64,000 bases of DNA from Streptomyces sp. SJL17-4 (lineage in GTDB: Bacteria > Actinomycetota > Actinomycetes > Streptomycetales > Streptomycetaceae). Position 1 is the stretch's first letter, and each line of letters opens with the position of its first letter. Both the position numbers and the translations under genes were made by a program. Under the pieces are notes generated by a model. It was not told the DNA's origin and did not search any database. It saw only the letters and a program-made list of their open reading frames with translations. The stretch is from positions 3,162,001 to 3,226,000 of the forward strand of contig NZ_CP104578.1 of assembly GCF_036826855.1 (NCBI RefSeq), in the 5' to 3' direction. Of the stretch, positions 9,416-18,029 are shown piece after piece.

Positions 9416-9466
9416 GACGCCACGCGGGGTCAGACGCCACGCGGGGCAAGACGCCACGCGCCGCGG
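9398..9466. repeat. 17-bp tandem repeat starting at a stop codon
   Basis: Units starting GACGCCACGCG at 9416, 9433 and 9450, preceded by a variant at 9398 that contains the last codons and TAG stop (9413-9415) of the small protein. It lies in the gap before the Sdh membrane subunit. Confidence 0.85.
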
Positions 9467-9498
9467 GACGTACCGGCAACCGACCGTAGGAGGGCCTG

Positions 9499-10320
9499 TT
9501 GGCCACAGGTACGGAACCGCCCGGAACCGCCACGGGGGTGCGCTCCCCGGGGCGCGCCGCCATCGCCGCCCGACATCTGCGCACCGACCGCTGGTGGCTC
9601 TCCCCCGCGGCGACGGCCGCCGGACTGCTCGCCTTCGTCGCGTACTCGACCTGGCGGGCCTTCGCCAACGCCGACTACTACGCCGCCCCCTACGTCTCGC
9701 CGTTCTACTCGCCCTGTCTGGCGGAGAACTGCGTCCCGATGAAGGACGGACCGAACTGGGAGATCTTCGGCAGTTGGTGGGGCCTCTCACCCGCGCTGCT
9801 GATCCTGGTCTTCCCGCTGGGGTTCCGGCTGACCTGCTACTACTACCGGAAGGCGTACTACCGGGGCTTCTGGGCGTCTCCCCCGGCCTGCGCGGTCGCC
9901 GAACCCCACGGGTCGTACACCGGCGAGACCCGCTTCCCGCTGCTCCTGCAGAACCTCCACCGGTACTTCTTCTACGCCGCGCTGCCGGTGGCCGGAATCC
10001 TCACGTACGACACGGTGCTCACCTTCCGGAACGCCGACTACGCCTGGGGCCACGCCGGTCTCGGGACGCTCATCTTCCTCATCAACATCGCCCTTATCTG
10101 GGCGTACACCCTCTCCTGCCACTCCTGCCGGCACATCGTCGGCGGCCGGCTCAAGCACTTCTCGAAGCATCCGGTCCGCTACCGGCTGTGGACCTGGGTC
10201 GGCCGGCTGAACGCCCGCCACATGCTGCTCGCCTGGTCCTCCCTGATCAGCGTCGCCCTCTGCGACCTGTACGTGTACCTGCTCGCCACCGGCACCTTCG
10301 ACGACCCGAGGTTCTTCTGA
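9499..10320 (+). CDS. Succinate dehydrogenase/fumarate reductase membrane (cytochrome b-type) subunit
   Basis: Integral membrane subunit, 273 residues, that anchors the flavoprotein and iron-sulfur subunits encoded next. It starts at a TTG; the strong ribosome site AGGAGGG five bases upstream supports this. Hydrophobic helices are seen at about residues 33-55, 95-115, 155-175, 188-210 and 235-260. Histidines that could ligate haem occur in or beside helices (LLQNLHRYFFYAAL, HAGLGTLIFLINIAL, CHSCRH). The gene ends one base before the SdhA start, a coupled operon. It resembles the actinobacterial single-subunit anchor rather than the SdhC/SdhD pair. Confidence 0.82.
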   Translation: MATGTEPPGTATGVRSPGRAAIAARHLRTDRWWLSPAATAAGLLAFVAYSTWRAFANADYYAAPYVSPFYSPCLAENCVPMKDGPNWEIFGSWWGLSPALLILVFPLGFRLTCYYYRKAYYRGFWASPPACAVAEPHGSYTGETRFPLLLQNLHRYFFYAALPVAGILTYDTVLTFRNADYAWGHAGLGTLIFLINIALIWAYTLSCHSCRHIVGGRLKHFSKHPVRYRLWTWVGRLNARHMLLAWSSLISVALCDLYVYLLATGTFDDPRFF

Positions 10321-10321
10321 G

Positions 10322-12262
10322 ATGACGCACGTCGAGCGAGAGCAGTGGGACGTGGTCGTGGTCGGCGCGGGCGGCGCCGGGCTGCGGGCCGCGATCGAGG
10401 CGCGCCGGGCCGGAGCCCGTACGGCGGTCATCTGCAAATCCCTCTTCGGCAAGGCCCACACCGTGATGGCCGAGGGCGGAATCGCCGCCTCCATGGCCAA
10501 TGTGCACCCGCAGGACGACTGGAAGACGCACTTCCGCGACACCATGCGCGGCGGGAAGTTCCTCAACCAGTGGCGGATGGCCGAGCTGCACGCCCAGGAG
10601 GCCCCCGAGCGGGTCTGGGAGCTGGAGACCTGGGGCGCGCTCTTCGACCGCACCCCGGACGGCCGGATCTCGCAGCGCAACTTCGGCGGCCACGAGTACC
10701 CGCGGCTCGCGCACGTCGGCGACCGCACCGGCCTCGAACTGCTCCGCACCCTCCAGCAGAAGTCCGTCGGACTCCAGCAGGAGGACCACCGCGAGACCGG
10801 CGACCACGAGGGCCGGCTGAAGGTCTTCCAGGAGTTCACCGTCACCCGGATCCTCAAGGACGGTGACGGGCGGGTCTCCGGGGTCTTCTGTTACGAGCGG
10901 GAGAGCGGGCGCTTCCTCGTCCTGGAGGCGCCCGCCGTCGTCCTCGCGACCGGCGGCATCGGCAAGTCCTTCAAGGTGACCTCGAACTCCTGGGAGTACA
11001 CCGGAGACGGGCACGCCCTCGCCCTGCTCGCGGGCGCGCCCCTGGTGAACATGGAGTTCGTGCAGTTCCATCCGACCGGCATGGTCTGGCCGCCGTCGGT
11101 GAAGGGCATCCTCGTCACCGAGTCCGTCCGCGGGGACGGCGGGGTGCTGCGGAACTCCGAGGGCCGGCGCTTCATGTTCGACTACGTCCCCGACGTCTTC
11201 AAGGAGAAGTACGCGGAGACGGAGGAGGAGGGCGACCGCTGGTACGAGGATCCCGACCACAACCGCCGCCCGCCCGAGCTGCTGCCGCGCGACGAGGTGG
11301 CGCGGGCCATCAACTCCGAGGTGAAGGCGGGCCGCGGGTCCCCGCACGGCGGGGTGTTCCTGGACGTGTCGACCCGGATGCCGGCCGAGACGATCAAGCG
11401 TCGGCTGCCCTCGATGTACCACCAGTTCAAGGAGCTGGCCGATGTCGACATCACGGCGGAGGCCATGGAGGTGGGCCCCACCTGCCACTACGTGATGGGC
11501 GGCGTCAACGTCGACTCCGAGACGGCGGCGACGGTCGGCGTTCCCGGACTGTTCGCGGCCGGTGAGGTGGCCGGCGGCATGCACGGCTCCAACCGGCTCG
11601 GCGGGAACTCCCTCTCCGACCTGCTGGTCTTCGGCCGGCGGGCGGGTCTGTACGCGGCGCAGTACGCGCTGTCGGGGGCCGGGGGCCGGATCGTGGCGGC
11701 GGACGTCGAGGCCGCGGCGGCGGAGGCGCTGGCTCCGTTCGGGTCGGCGTCCGGCGGAAGCGACGGCGCCCGCGGGCCCGAGGAAGACGCGGGCCCTCCG
11801 GAGAATCCGTACACCCTCCACCAGGAACTCCAGCAGACGATGAACGACCTCGTCGGGATCATCCGGCGGGAGGGCGAGATGGCCGAGGCCCTGGACCGGA
11901 TCGCCGCCCTGCGCGCCCGGGCCCGGCGGGTCGCGGTCGAGGGCCACCGGCAGTTCAACCCCGGCTGGCACCTCGCCCTCGACCTGCGGAACATGCTGCT
12001 CGTCGGCGAGTGCGTGGCCCGCGCCGCCCTGGAACGCACCGAGTCCCGCGGCGGACACACCCGCGAGGACTACCCGGCGATGGACCGCGCCTGGCGCCCG
12101 GTGAACCTGCTGTGCCATCTGGACGGCGACGGGATCGCCCTCGAAAGGACCCGCACGGAGCCCGTACGGCCCGACCTGCTCGCGTTGTTCGAGCAGGAGG
12201 AGCTGGCGAAGTACCTCGCCGAGGACGAGCTGGTAAGCCTGGAAGGGGAGCAGGGCGCATGA
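10322..12262 (+). CDS. sdhA: Succinate dehydrogenase/fumarate reductase flavoprotein subunit
   Basis: Catalytic FAD subunit, 646 residues. The N-terminal dinucleotide-binding fold is clear (VVVVGAGGAGLRAAIEARR). The FAD-linking region contains the SLFGKAHTVMAEGGIAA block, and the active-site segment includes MEFVQFHPTG and later the HGSNRLGGNSLSDLLVFG motif. The C-terminal domain has the helical FRD/SDH arrangement (EMAEALDRIAALRARARRV). It oxidises succinate to fumarate, or does the reverse, and passes electrons to the SdhB clusters. Its stop overlaps the sdhB start by 4 bp. This operon type is often a second Sdh complex in Streptomyces, separate from the four-gene sdhCDAB set. Confidence 0.95.
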   Translation: MTHVEREQWDVVVVGAGGAGLRAAIEARRAGARTAVICKSLFGKAHTVMAEGGIAASMANVHPQDDWKTHFRDTMRGGKFLNQWRMAELHAQEAPERVWELETWGALFDRTPDGRISQRNFGGHEYPRLAHVGDRTGLELLRTLQQKSVGLQQEDHRETGDHEGRLKVFQEFTVTRILKDGDGRVSGVFCYERESGRFLVLEAPAVVLATGGIGKSFKVTSNSWEYTGDGHALALLAGAPLVNMEFVQFHPTGMVWPPSVKGILVTESVRGDGGVLRNSEGRRFMFDYVPDVFKEKYAETEEEGDRWYEDPDHNRRPPELLPRDEVARAINSEVKAGRGSPHGGVFLDVSTRMPAETIKRRLPSMYHQFKELADVDITAEAMEVGPTCHYVMGGVNVDSETAATVGVPGLFAAGEVAGGMHGSNRLGGNSLSDLLVFGRRAGLYAAQYALSGAGGRIVAADVEAAAAEALAPFGSASGGSDGARGPEEDAGPPENPYTLHQELQQTMNDLVGIIRREGEMAEALDRIAALRARARRVAVEGHRQFNPGWHLALDLRNMLLVGECVARAALERTESRGGHTREDYPAMDRAWRPVNLLCHLDGDGIALERTRTEPVRPDLLALFEQEELAKYLAEDELVSLEGEQGA

Positions 12263-13029
12263 GCACGTACGACGCGCGGTTCCGGGTGTGGCGGGGAGAC
12301 GCCGACGGCGGCGAACTGACCGACTACACGGTGGAGGTCCACGACGGCGAGGTCGTCCTCGACGTGGTGCACCGCCTGCAGGCCACCCAGACGCCGGATC
12401 TCGCGGTGCGGTGGAACTGCAAGGCGGGCAAGTGCGGTTCGTGCTCGGCCGAGATCAACGGCAGGCCGCGGCTGCTCTGCATGACCCGGATGTCGGTCTT
12501 CGCCCGGGACGAGGTGATCACCGTGACCCCGTTGCGGGCCTTCCCGGTCGTACGCGACCTGGTCACGGACGTGTCCTTCAACTATGCGAAGGCCCGGGAG
12601 ATCCCGGCCTTCGTGCCGCCCGCCGGGGTGGGTCCCGGCGAGTACCGGATGCGGCAGGAGGACGTGGAGCGCTCGCAGGAGTTCAGGAAGTGCATCGAGT
12701 GCTTCCTGTGCCAGGACACCTGCCATGTGGTGCGCGACCACGAGGAGAACAAGGAGTCCTTCGCCGGGCCCCGGTTCCTCATGCGGGTCGCGGAGCTCGA
12801 CATGCACCCGCTGGACGCGGCGGAGGAGGCGGGGCTCGACCGGCAGCGGACCGCGCAGGAGGAGCACGGACTCGGCTACTGCAACATCACCAAGTGCTGT
12901 ACGGAGGTGTGCCCCGAGTCCATCCACATCACCGACAACGCCCTGATCCCGATGAAGGAGCGGGTCGTGGACCGGAAGTACGACCCGCTGGTGTGGCTCG
13001 GGAACACGATCAGGCGGCGGAAGACGTAG
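12259..13029 (+). CDS. sdhB: Succinate dehydrogenase/fumarate reductase iron-sulfur subunit
   Basis: Electron-transfer subunit of about 256 residues. The N-terminal ferredoxin domain binds the [2Fe-2S] cluster through CKAGKCGSCSAEINGRPRLLC. The C-terminal domain carries two Cys-rich motifs, CIECFLCQDTC and CCTEVCPESIHI, for the [4Fe-4S] and [3Fe-4S] clusters. The ATG at 12259 overlaps the sdhA stop (ATGA), so the longer in-frame extension upstream is a shadow. Its 3' end overlaps the convergent transglutaminase-like gene by 20 bp. Confidence 0.95.
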   Translation: MSTYDARFRVWRGDADGGELTDYTVEVHDGEVVLDVVHRLQATQTPDLAVRWNCKAGKCGSCSAEINGRPRLLCMTRMSVFARDEVITVTPLRAFPVVRDLVTDVSFNYAKAREIPAFVPPAGVGPGEYRMRQEDVERSQEFRKCIECFLCQDTCHVVRDHEENKESFAGPRFLMRVAELDMHPLDAAEEAGLDRQRTAQEEHGLGYCNITKCCTEVCPESIHITDNALIPMKERVVDRKYDPLVWLGNTIRRRKT

Positions 13030-13822
13030 GACTTGTGCCTGCCCCTGCCCCTGCCCCTGCCCCTGCCCCCGCGCCCGCGCTCCAGCGGCCGAGGAGCGGC
13101 TCGGCGAGGGTGCGGGCGGGGAGGCAGAGGGTCTGACCGTGCCGGGCGAACAACTCGTCGCGGGAGGTGAAGCGGCCCAGGTCGGTCCGCAGGTGGGCGG
13201 AGAGGTCGCAAGGGGCCGATCCGGCGCAGGCGGCCGGGGCGTCCCAGTCGACGGTGGTCCGGGCCACGGCCTCGAAGAGGGTCTCCGCACCGTCGTTGGT
13301 GAAGGCGTCCGCGGGGGCGGGGCCGGTGATCTGACCCGCGAAGAGTTCCGCGACCGGCACCCAGGTGTCGTCCAGCAGGAACTCGGGCCAGGCGAGCAGC
13401 ACCTCCTCGGGCACGAACGGGCGCAGCTTCGGGAAGCGCGGGTACCAGAAGACGCCGTCGACGAGCAGGCCCCGGACCCGGGTGGGCACGTCGAGGGACC
13501 GGGCCACCGCCTCCAGGACCGCCATGCGCTGACTGCACGAGCCGCGCCCGAGCCGCAGTGTCCGCGACACCCGGCGCAGGTCCTCCACGGAGTACACCGG
13601 CCGCACGGAGGCGGCGATGATGCCGTGGGCGGTCCGCAGCCGGTCGCGGTCGGTCGTCGCGCCCCGCTCGTCCGCCACACGCCGCACCCTGGTCACGAGC
13701 GCGGCGACCCGGGGGTGCGCCAGGTCCAGGATCTGCGTGGGCCGGGTCGACCCGGCGGTCTCCGCGTCCGGTGCGGAACCCGCGCCGGCGGTCCGGAAGG
13801 GCATCAAGAGACGGCTCGTCAT
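13010..13822 (-). CDS. Transglutaminase-like superfamily protein
   Basis: 270 residues, probably a cytosolic cysteine-protease-fold protein. The core is RGSCSQRMAVLEAVARSLDVPTRVRGL, where the Cys of GSCSQ would be the nucleophile in the transglutaminase-like fold; Trp/Asp-containing downstream segments (FLLDDTWVPVAELF) may give the His/Asp partners. The C-terminus ends in a Gly-Ala run encoded by a 6-bp CCTGCC repeat (13038-13062) near the convergent sdhB. No secretion signal is apparent. Substrate and partner are unknown. Confidence 0.78.
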   Translation of the reverse strand: MTSRLLMPFRTAGAGSAPDAETAGSTRPTQILDLAHPRVAALVTRVRRVADERGATTDRDRLRTAHGIIAASVRPVYSVEDLRRVSRTLRLGRGSCSQRMAVLEAVARSLDVPTRVRGLLVDGVFWYPRFPKLRPFVPEEVLLAWPEFLLDDTWVPVAELFAGQITGPAPADAFTNDGAETLFEAVARTTVDWDAPAACAGSAPCDLSAHLRTDLGRFTSRDELFARHGQTLCLPARTLAEPLLGRWSAGAGAGAGAGAGAGTSPTSSAA

Positions 13823-13936
13823 GGTGGGCTCCCCCGTGCGCGGCGACGGTTCGCGCCGATGGCCCCATCCTCCTCCGGCCCGGCCGCCCCCGGTACGCGG
13901 GGTCGCTTCCAGGTGCGCGGGTGGTGCCCGCGCAGC

Positions 13937-14956
13937 TCAGTGCCAGTTGGCGCGGTAGGCCGCCCAGTCGCCCTCCTCCGCGGCGAAGTCGACGTACAGT
14001 GCCACGCCGAACGGTGCGCGGTCGGGGTCGGTGCGCCCCAGGCCGAGTCTGACGCCCCGGACGGCGGCCTCGACGGTCTCCGCGTTCTCGTGGTGACCCA
14101 GGTCGTCCTCGTGGAAGAAGGGGAGCCCCATCAGGAGGTCGGTCGACTCGGGGGTCACTTCGAGGGCGAGGCTGGTCTGCTGGGCGACGTACCCGCCGTA
14201 CAGGCTCTCCAGGGGCATCCACGTGTCGTACGACATGACGGCGATCTGGTCGACGCGCCGGGCGACCTGTCCGAAGAACTCCTGCGACCACCACTTCTCC
14301 TTGCCCGTGACCAGGCTGTTGGCCGAGTGCAGGCCGGGGAAGGGGTCGATCTGGTGGGCGGCGATGGAGAGCTGCGCCTTCCGCGGCCGGGTGACCTCTC
14401 CGAGGTCGTCGAGGAGGGAGAGGTAGTCGGTGTCGTCGGAGAGCAGCGGCTCCAGGTCGAAGTGGACCCCGTCGAAGCCGACGTCCAGGATCTGCCGGGC
14501 CGAGGTCACCACGGCCGCGCGGGACTCCGCCTTGTCGAGGTGCAGTCCGTCGGGTCCGTCGTTGGCCAGGACGTCACCGAGCCAGGCCTGCACCCGTATC
14601 CCGGGCATCGTGCGGTGCACGGCGTCGATGAACCACTTCGCGCGCGGGTACTTGGCGGCGGGCAGGGTGCCGTCGTGCTCCAGGGGCCCGGCGTGGACGT
14701 ACAGGTCGCGTATGCCCGTGTCCTTGATCCTCGCGGCGAACGCGGCGAGGTCGGCGTCCTTCTTCCGCCCGTCGACCCAGGCGTGGCCGAGCCAGATGGC
14801 GTCCTTGTCCCGGGTCTTCGCGTCGTCCCTGAGGTCGCCCGCGTAGTTGACACGCAGGGCGAGCGCGCCGAACAGCGGGGGCACCACGAGGACGAGGACA
14901 AGGCCGAGCAGGAACCAGCGCCCCCGTCGCCACACTCTCCTCAGTCGTCCACTCAC
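13937..14956 (-). CDS. Membrane-anchored GH18-like (TIM-barrel) protein
   Basis: About 339 residues from the GTG at 14956, which has GAGGGGGC five bases upstream; a longer GTG start at 15004 is also open. It has an Arg-rich cytoplasmic start, one membrane helix (FLLGLVLVLVVPPLFGALAL), then an extracytoplasmic domain. FDGVHFDLEPL matches the DxxDxDxE-type strand of GH18 barrels, and IAVMSYDTWMP matches a later barrel strand with the conserved Tyr/Asp. It is likely a cell-surface glycosidase-like protein, but the substrate is unknown and the catalytic motif is only a partial match (D-x-x-H-x-D-x-E). Confidence 0.72.
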   Translation of the reverse strand: MSGRLRRVWRRGRWFLLGLVLVLVVPPLFGALALRVNYAGDLRDDAKTRDKDAIWLGHAWVDGRKKDADLAAFAARIKDTGIRDLYVHAGPLEHDGTLPAAKYPRAKWFIDAVHRTMPGIRVQAWLGDVLANDGPDGLHLDKAESRAAVVTSARQILDVGFDGVHFDLEPLLSDDTDYLSLLDDLGEVTRPRKAQLSIAAHQIDPFPGLHSANSLVTGKEKWWSQEFFGQVARRVDQIAVMSYDTWMPLESLYGGYVAQQTSLALEVTPESTDLLMGLPFFHEDDLGHHENAETVEAAVRGVRLGLGRTDPDRAPFGVALYVDFAAEEGDWAAYRANWH

Positions 14957-15118
14957 CCGAGCCCCCTCGTGCCGTCGTTCGTGCCGTGGTGTCACGTCTC
15001 CCACCGCTTCTCACCGTAGCGGTGGCTACCGACAGTGACGCGGGGCTGTGGAGAATGGTTTCCGTGGGGCACGATCGTCCGGTCGCGGGGCGGCATACAC
15101 GGACATAACCTCCCCATT

Positions 15119-17227
15119 GTGACGCGAATAGCCACCCGAGCCCTTCTCGCGGTACTGGTGGCGGCGTGGTGGCTCCTCGTGCCCGCCGTTCACGGTGCCC
15201 ATGCCGACGACCCCGTCGTCCTGTCCCGTGACGGGCAGATCACCGACCGGGTGGACGCCCTGGGCGACCGTCGTGCCTCCGTGGTCCAGGCCCTCGACCG
15301 GCTCTACGACGACCGGCGGATCCAGCTCTTCGTCGTCTACGTGCGGGACTTCTCCGGCCGTACGGGCCAGGCCTGGTCCGATGCCACGGCCGAGCGCAAC
15401 GGCCTCGGGGTCGACGACGTGCTGCTCGCCGTCGCCACCCACGACCGCCAGTACGGCTACTCCGCCGACCCGGACGCGCGCCTCACCCAGGGGCAGCTCG
15501 ACGACGTGGCCCGGACCGCGATCGAACCGGCGCTGCGGCAGAACGACTGGGCGGGCGCCGCGATCGGCGCGGCCGACGGCTACTCCGCCGCCCTCGCCGG
15601 GCGGCCCGTCCCCACACCGGCCATCACCCCCGGTCCCGCCGATCCGGGCGGGGCGGTCGACGACGGCGCCTCGGCGACCGATCTGGTGCTGCCCGTGGTC
15701 CTGGTCGGCGGCGCGGGGGCCGTGGCGGCCTACGCGTTCACCAAGCGGCGCCGGCGGACCGAGACCCGCACCACGCCGCAGGGCGGACAGGGCTGGGGCG
15801 CCCCGAAGGAACCCGCCCCGCCGTCCCTCGACGAGCTCGACGGGCAGGCCCGGCAGACGCTGGTCGCCACCGACGACGCCGTCCGCACCAGCCAGGAGGA
15901 ACTCGGCTTCGCGTCCGCCCAGTTCGGCGACGAGGCTGTACGGCCCTTCACCGAGGCGGTCGCCTTCGCCAAGGAGCAGCTGACGGCCTCGTTCCGGCTG
16001 CGGCAGAAACTCGACGACGCCTTCGCCGAGGACGACTCGACCCGGCGGTCCATGCTCGACGAGATCCTGCGCCGCTGCGCGGAGGCGAACGCCCGTCTCG
16101 ATGCCGAGAGCGAGGACTTCGACCGGTTGCGGGCCCTGGAGCGGACCGCGCCCGAGGCGCTGGCCACCGTCGAGGCCGCCTTCCGGGACCGGACCGGGAG
16201 CATGGGCATGGCCGAGGCGGCCCTGACGGCGATGCGCGAGCGGTACGCCGAGACGGCCGCCGCGCCCGTCGCCGGCGACGTCGAGCAGGCCAAGGACCGG
16301 CTCGTCTTCGCGACGACCCACATCAACGAGGCCCGCCAGCGGATCGACACCGGTGACAACGGCGGGGCCGCCGTCCACATCCGGGCGGCCGAGGGCGCCG
16401 TGGACCAGGCGGCCCGGCTGGTCGAGGCGGTGGACCGGCGGGCGCAGGAACTGGCCGAGGCGGTCGGCAAGCTGCCGGGCGCCCTGTCGGAGACGGACGC
16501 CGACCTGGCGGAGGCCCGGGGGCTGCTGCGGGGGACCGCCGAAGGAGTGTCGACGGCCGATCTCCAGGGCCGGGTCGCCCGCGCCGAATCGGTGCTCGCC
16601 GAGGTGCGGCGGGTCATGGACACCGGACGGTACGACCCGCTCGACTCCCTGCGCCGGGTGGAGGAGGCCGACGCGGTGCTCGACGAGGCGCTGGAAGGCG
16701 CGCGGGAGCGCGAGTCGGGCAGCCGGCGCGCCCGCGCGCTCCTCGACCAGGCGATGCTGACGGCCCGCTCGGCGATCGGGGCGGCCTCGGACTACGTCAC
16801 CACCCATCGGGGCGCCGTGGGCAGTGAGGCCCGTACGCGTCTTGCCGAGGCCCAGCGGCGCTGGGAGAAGGCGCGGGGGCTCGCCGAGGCCGACGACCCT
16901 CAGGCCGCCCTCGCGGAGGCCCGGCAGGCGGATGCCCTCGCCCGACGGGCCCAGGACCTCGCCGAGCGGGACGTCCGGACGTATGGGAACCCGAACGGCC
17001 TGGGCGGTGTATCAGGGGTAGGAGGGGGCGGTGGCGGCGGGCTCGGCGGTGCGGTGCTCGGCGGCATCATCCTCGGCGGACTGTTCGGCGGGGGAAGGGG
17101 AGGCGGACATGGGGGGTTCGGTGGAGGTTCGGGCGGGGGTTTCGGGGGCGGAGGTTTCGGCGGCGGGCCCGGCAGCTTCGGCGGCAGCGGCACGCGCGGC
17201 CGGCTGGGCGGCGGAGGCCGTTTCTGA
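15119..17227 (+). CDS. TPM-domain membrane protein
   Basis: About 702 residues from the GTG at 15119. A signal peptide (ALLAVLVAAWWLLVPAVHGAHA) leads to a TPM domain (around residues 30-160: QITDRVDALGDRRASVVQAL, QLFVVYVRDFSG, GLGVDDVLLAVA). A single membrane helix follows (LVLPVVLVGGAGAVAAYAF) with a basic stop-transfer, then a long coiled-coil cytoplasmic region and a Gly-rich C-terminal tail. It sits directly before pspA on the same strand with a 53-bp gap, so the pair probably works together in envelope stress or membrane maintenance. That function is inferred from the pairing. Confidence 0.85.
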   Translation: MTRIATRALLAVLVAAWWLLVPAVHGAHADDPVVLSRDGQITDRVDALGDRRASVVQALDRLYDDRRIQLFVVYVRDFSGRTGQAWSDATAERNGLGVDDVLLAVATHDRQYGYSADPDARLTQGQLDDVARTAIEPALRQNDWAGAAIGAADGYSAALAGRPVPTPAITPGPADPGGAVDDGASATDLVLPVVLVGGAGAVAAYAFTKRRRRTETRTTPQGGQGWGAPKEPAPPSLDELDGQARQTLVATDDAVRTSQEELGFASAQFGDEAVRPFTEAVAFAKEQLTASFRLRQKLDDAFAEDDSTRRSMLDEILRRCAEANARLDAESEDFDRLRALERTAPEALATVEAAFRDRTGSMGMAEAALTAMRERYAETAAAPVAGDVEQAKDRLVFATTHINEARQRIDTGDNGGAAVHIRAAEGAVDQAARLVEAVDRRAQELAEAVGKLPGALSETDADLAEARGLLRGTAEGVSTADLQGRVARAESVLAEVRRVMDTGRYDPLDSLRRVEEADAVLDEALEGARERESGSRRARALLDQAMLTARSAIGAASDYVTTHRGAVGSEARTRLAEAQRRWEKARGLAEADDPQAALAEARQADALARRAQDLAERDVRTYGNPNGLGGVSGVGGGGGGGLGGAVLGGIILGGLFGGGRGGGHGGFGGGSGGGFGGGGFGGGPGSFGGSGTRGRLGGGGRF

Positions 17228-17280
17228 GGGCGGCGCGATGCGCGTCCTCCCCCTTTCTGTCCCTCTCAAGGAGAAGAGTC

Positions 17281-17988
17281 ATGAGCAAGCAGACCGTCCT
17301 CGGCCGGGTCACCCAGCTGGCGAAGGCCAACATCAACGCGCTGCTGGACCAGGCGGAGGATCCGCAGAAGATGCTGGACCAGCTGATCCGCGACTACTCG
17401 AACAACATCACGGAGGCGGAGGAGGCGGTGGCCGCGACCATCGGCAACCTCCGGCTGATGGAGCAGGACCACCAGGAGGACGTGGAGGCGGCGAAGGAGT
17501 GGGGCGGCAAGGCGCTGGCCGCCAGCCGGAAGGGCGACGAGCTGCGCGGCGGTGGGCGGACGTCGGAGGCGGACCGCTTCGACAATCTGGCGAAGGTGGC
17601 GCTCGGCCGTCAGCTCCAGTCGGAGAAGGAGGCGCGGACGGCGGAGCCGACGATCGCCGCGCAGACCGAGGTGGTGTCGAAGCTCAGGACGGGCCTCGAC
17701 CAGATGAAGGCCAAGCTCGGCGAGTTGCAGGCCAAGCGCGACGAGCTGGTGGCCCGCGCCAGGTCGGCCCAGGCGCAGAACACGATGATGGACGCCGTGA
17801 AGACCATCGACGTGCTCGACCCGACCAGCGAGCTGAGCCGGTTCGAGGACAAGGTGCGCCGGGAGGAGGCGCGGGCGATGGGCAAGCAGGAGCTCGCCGC
17901 GTCCTCCCTGGACGCCCAGTTCGAGCAGTTGGACGGGCTGGGCGACAGCGCCGAGATCGAGGCCCGGCTGGCGGCGCTCAAGGGCTGA
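17281..17988 (+). CDS. pspA: PspA/IM30 (ESCRT-III-like) membrane-stress protein
   Basis: 235 residues, almost all alpha-helical. The N-terminal amphipathic helix and the AKANINALLDQAEDPQKMLD block are typical of PspA/IM30. Long coiled coils follow (residues about 25-190), rich in Lys/Glu/Ala. PspA polymers bind and stabilise damaged cytoplasmic membrane. An AAGGAGA ribosome site lies before the ATG. It is co-directional with the TPM-domain gene. Confidence 0.93.
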   Translation: MSKQTVLGRVTQLAKANINALLDQAEDPQKMLDQLIRDYSNNITEAEEAVAATIGNLRLMEQDHQEDVEAAKEWGGKALAASRKGDELRGGGRTSEADRFDNLAKVALGRQLQSEKEARTAEPTIAAQTEVVSKLRTGLDQMKAKLGELQAKRDELVARARSAQAQNTMMDAVKTIDVLDPTSELSRFEDKVRREEARAMGKQELAASSLDAQFEQLDGLGDSAEIEARLAALKG

Positions 17989-18029
17989 TCGCCCGTCTGG
18001 CCGGGATCGGGGCGCGGCTCCGGCGTGCG

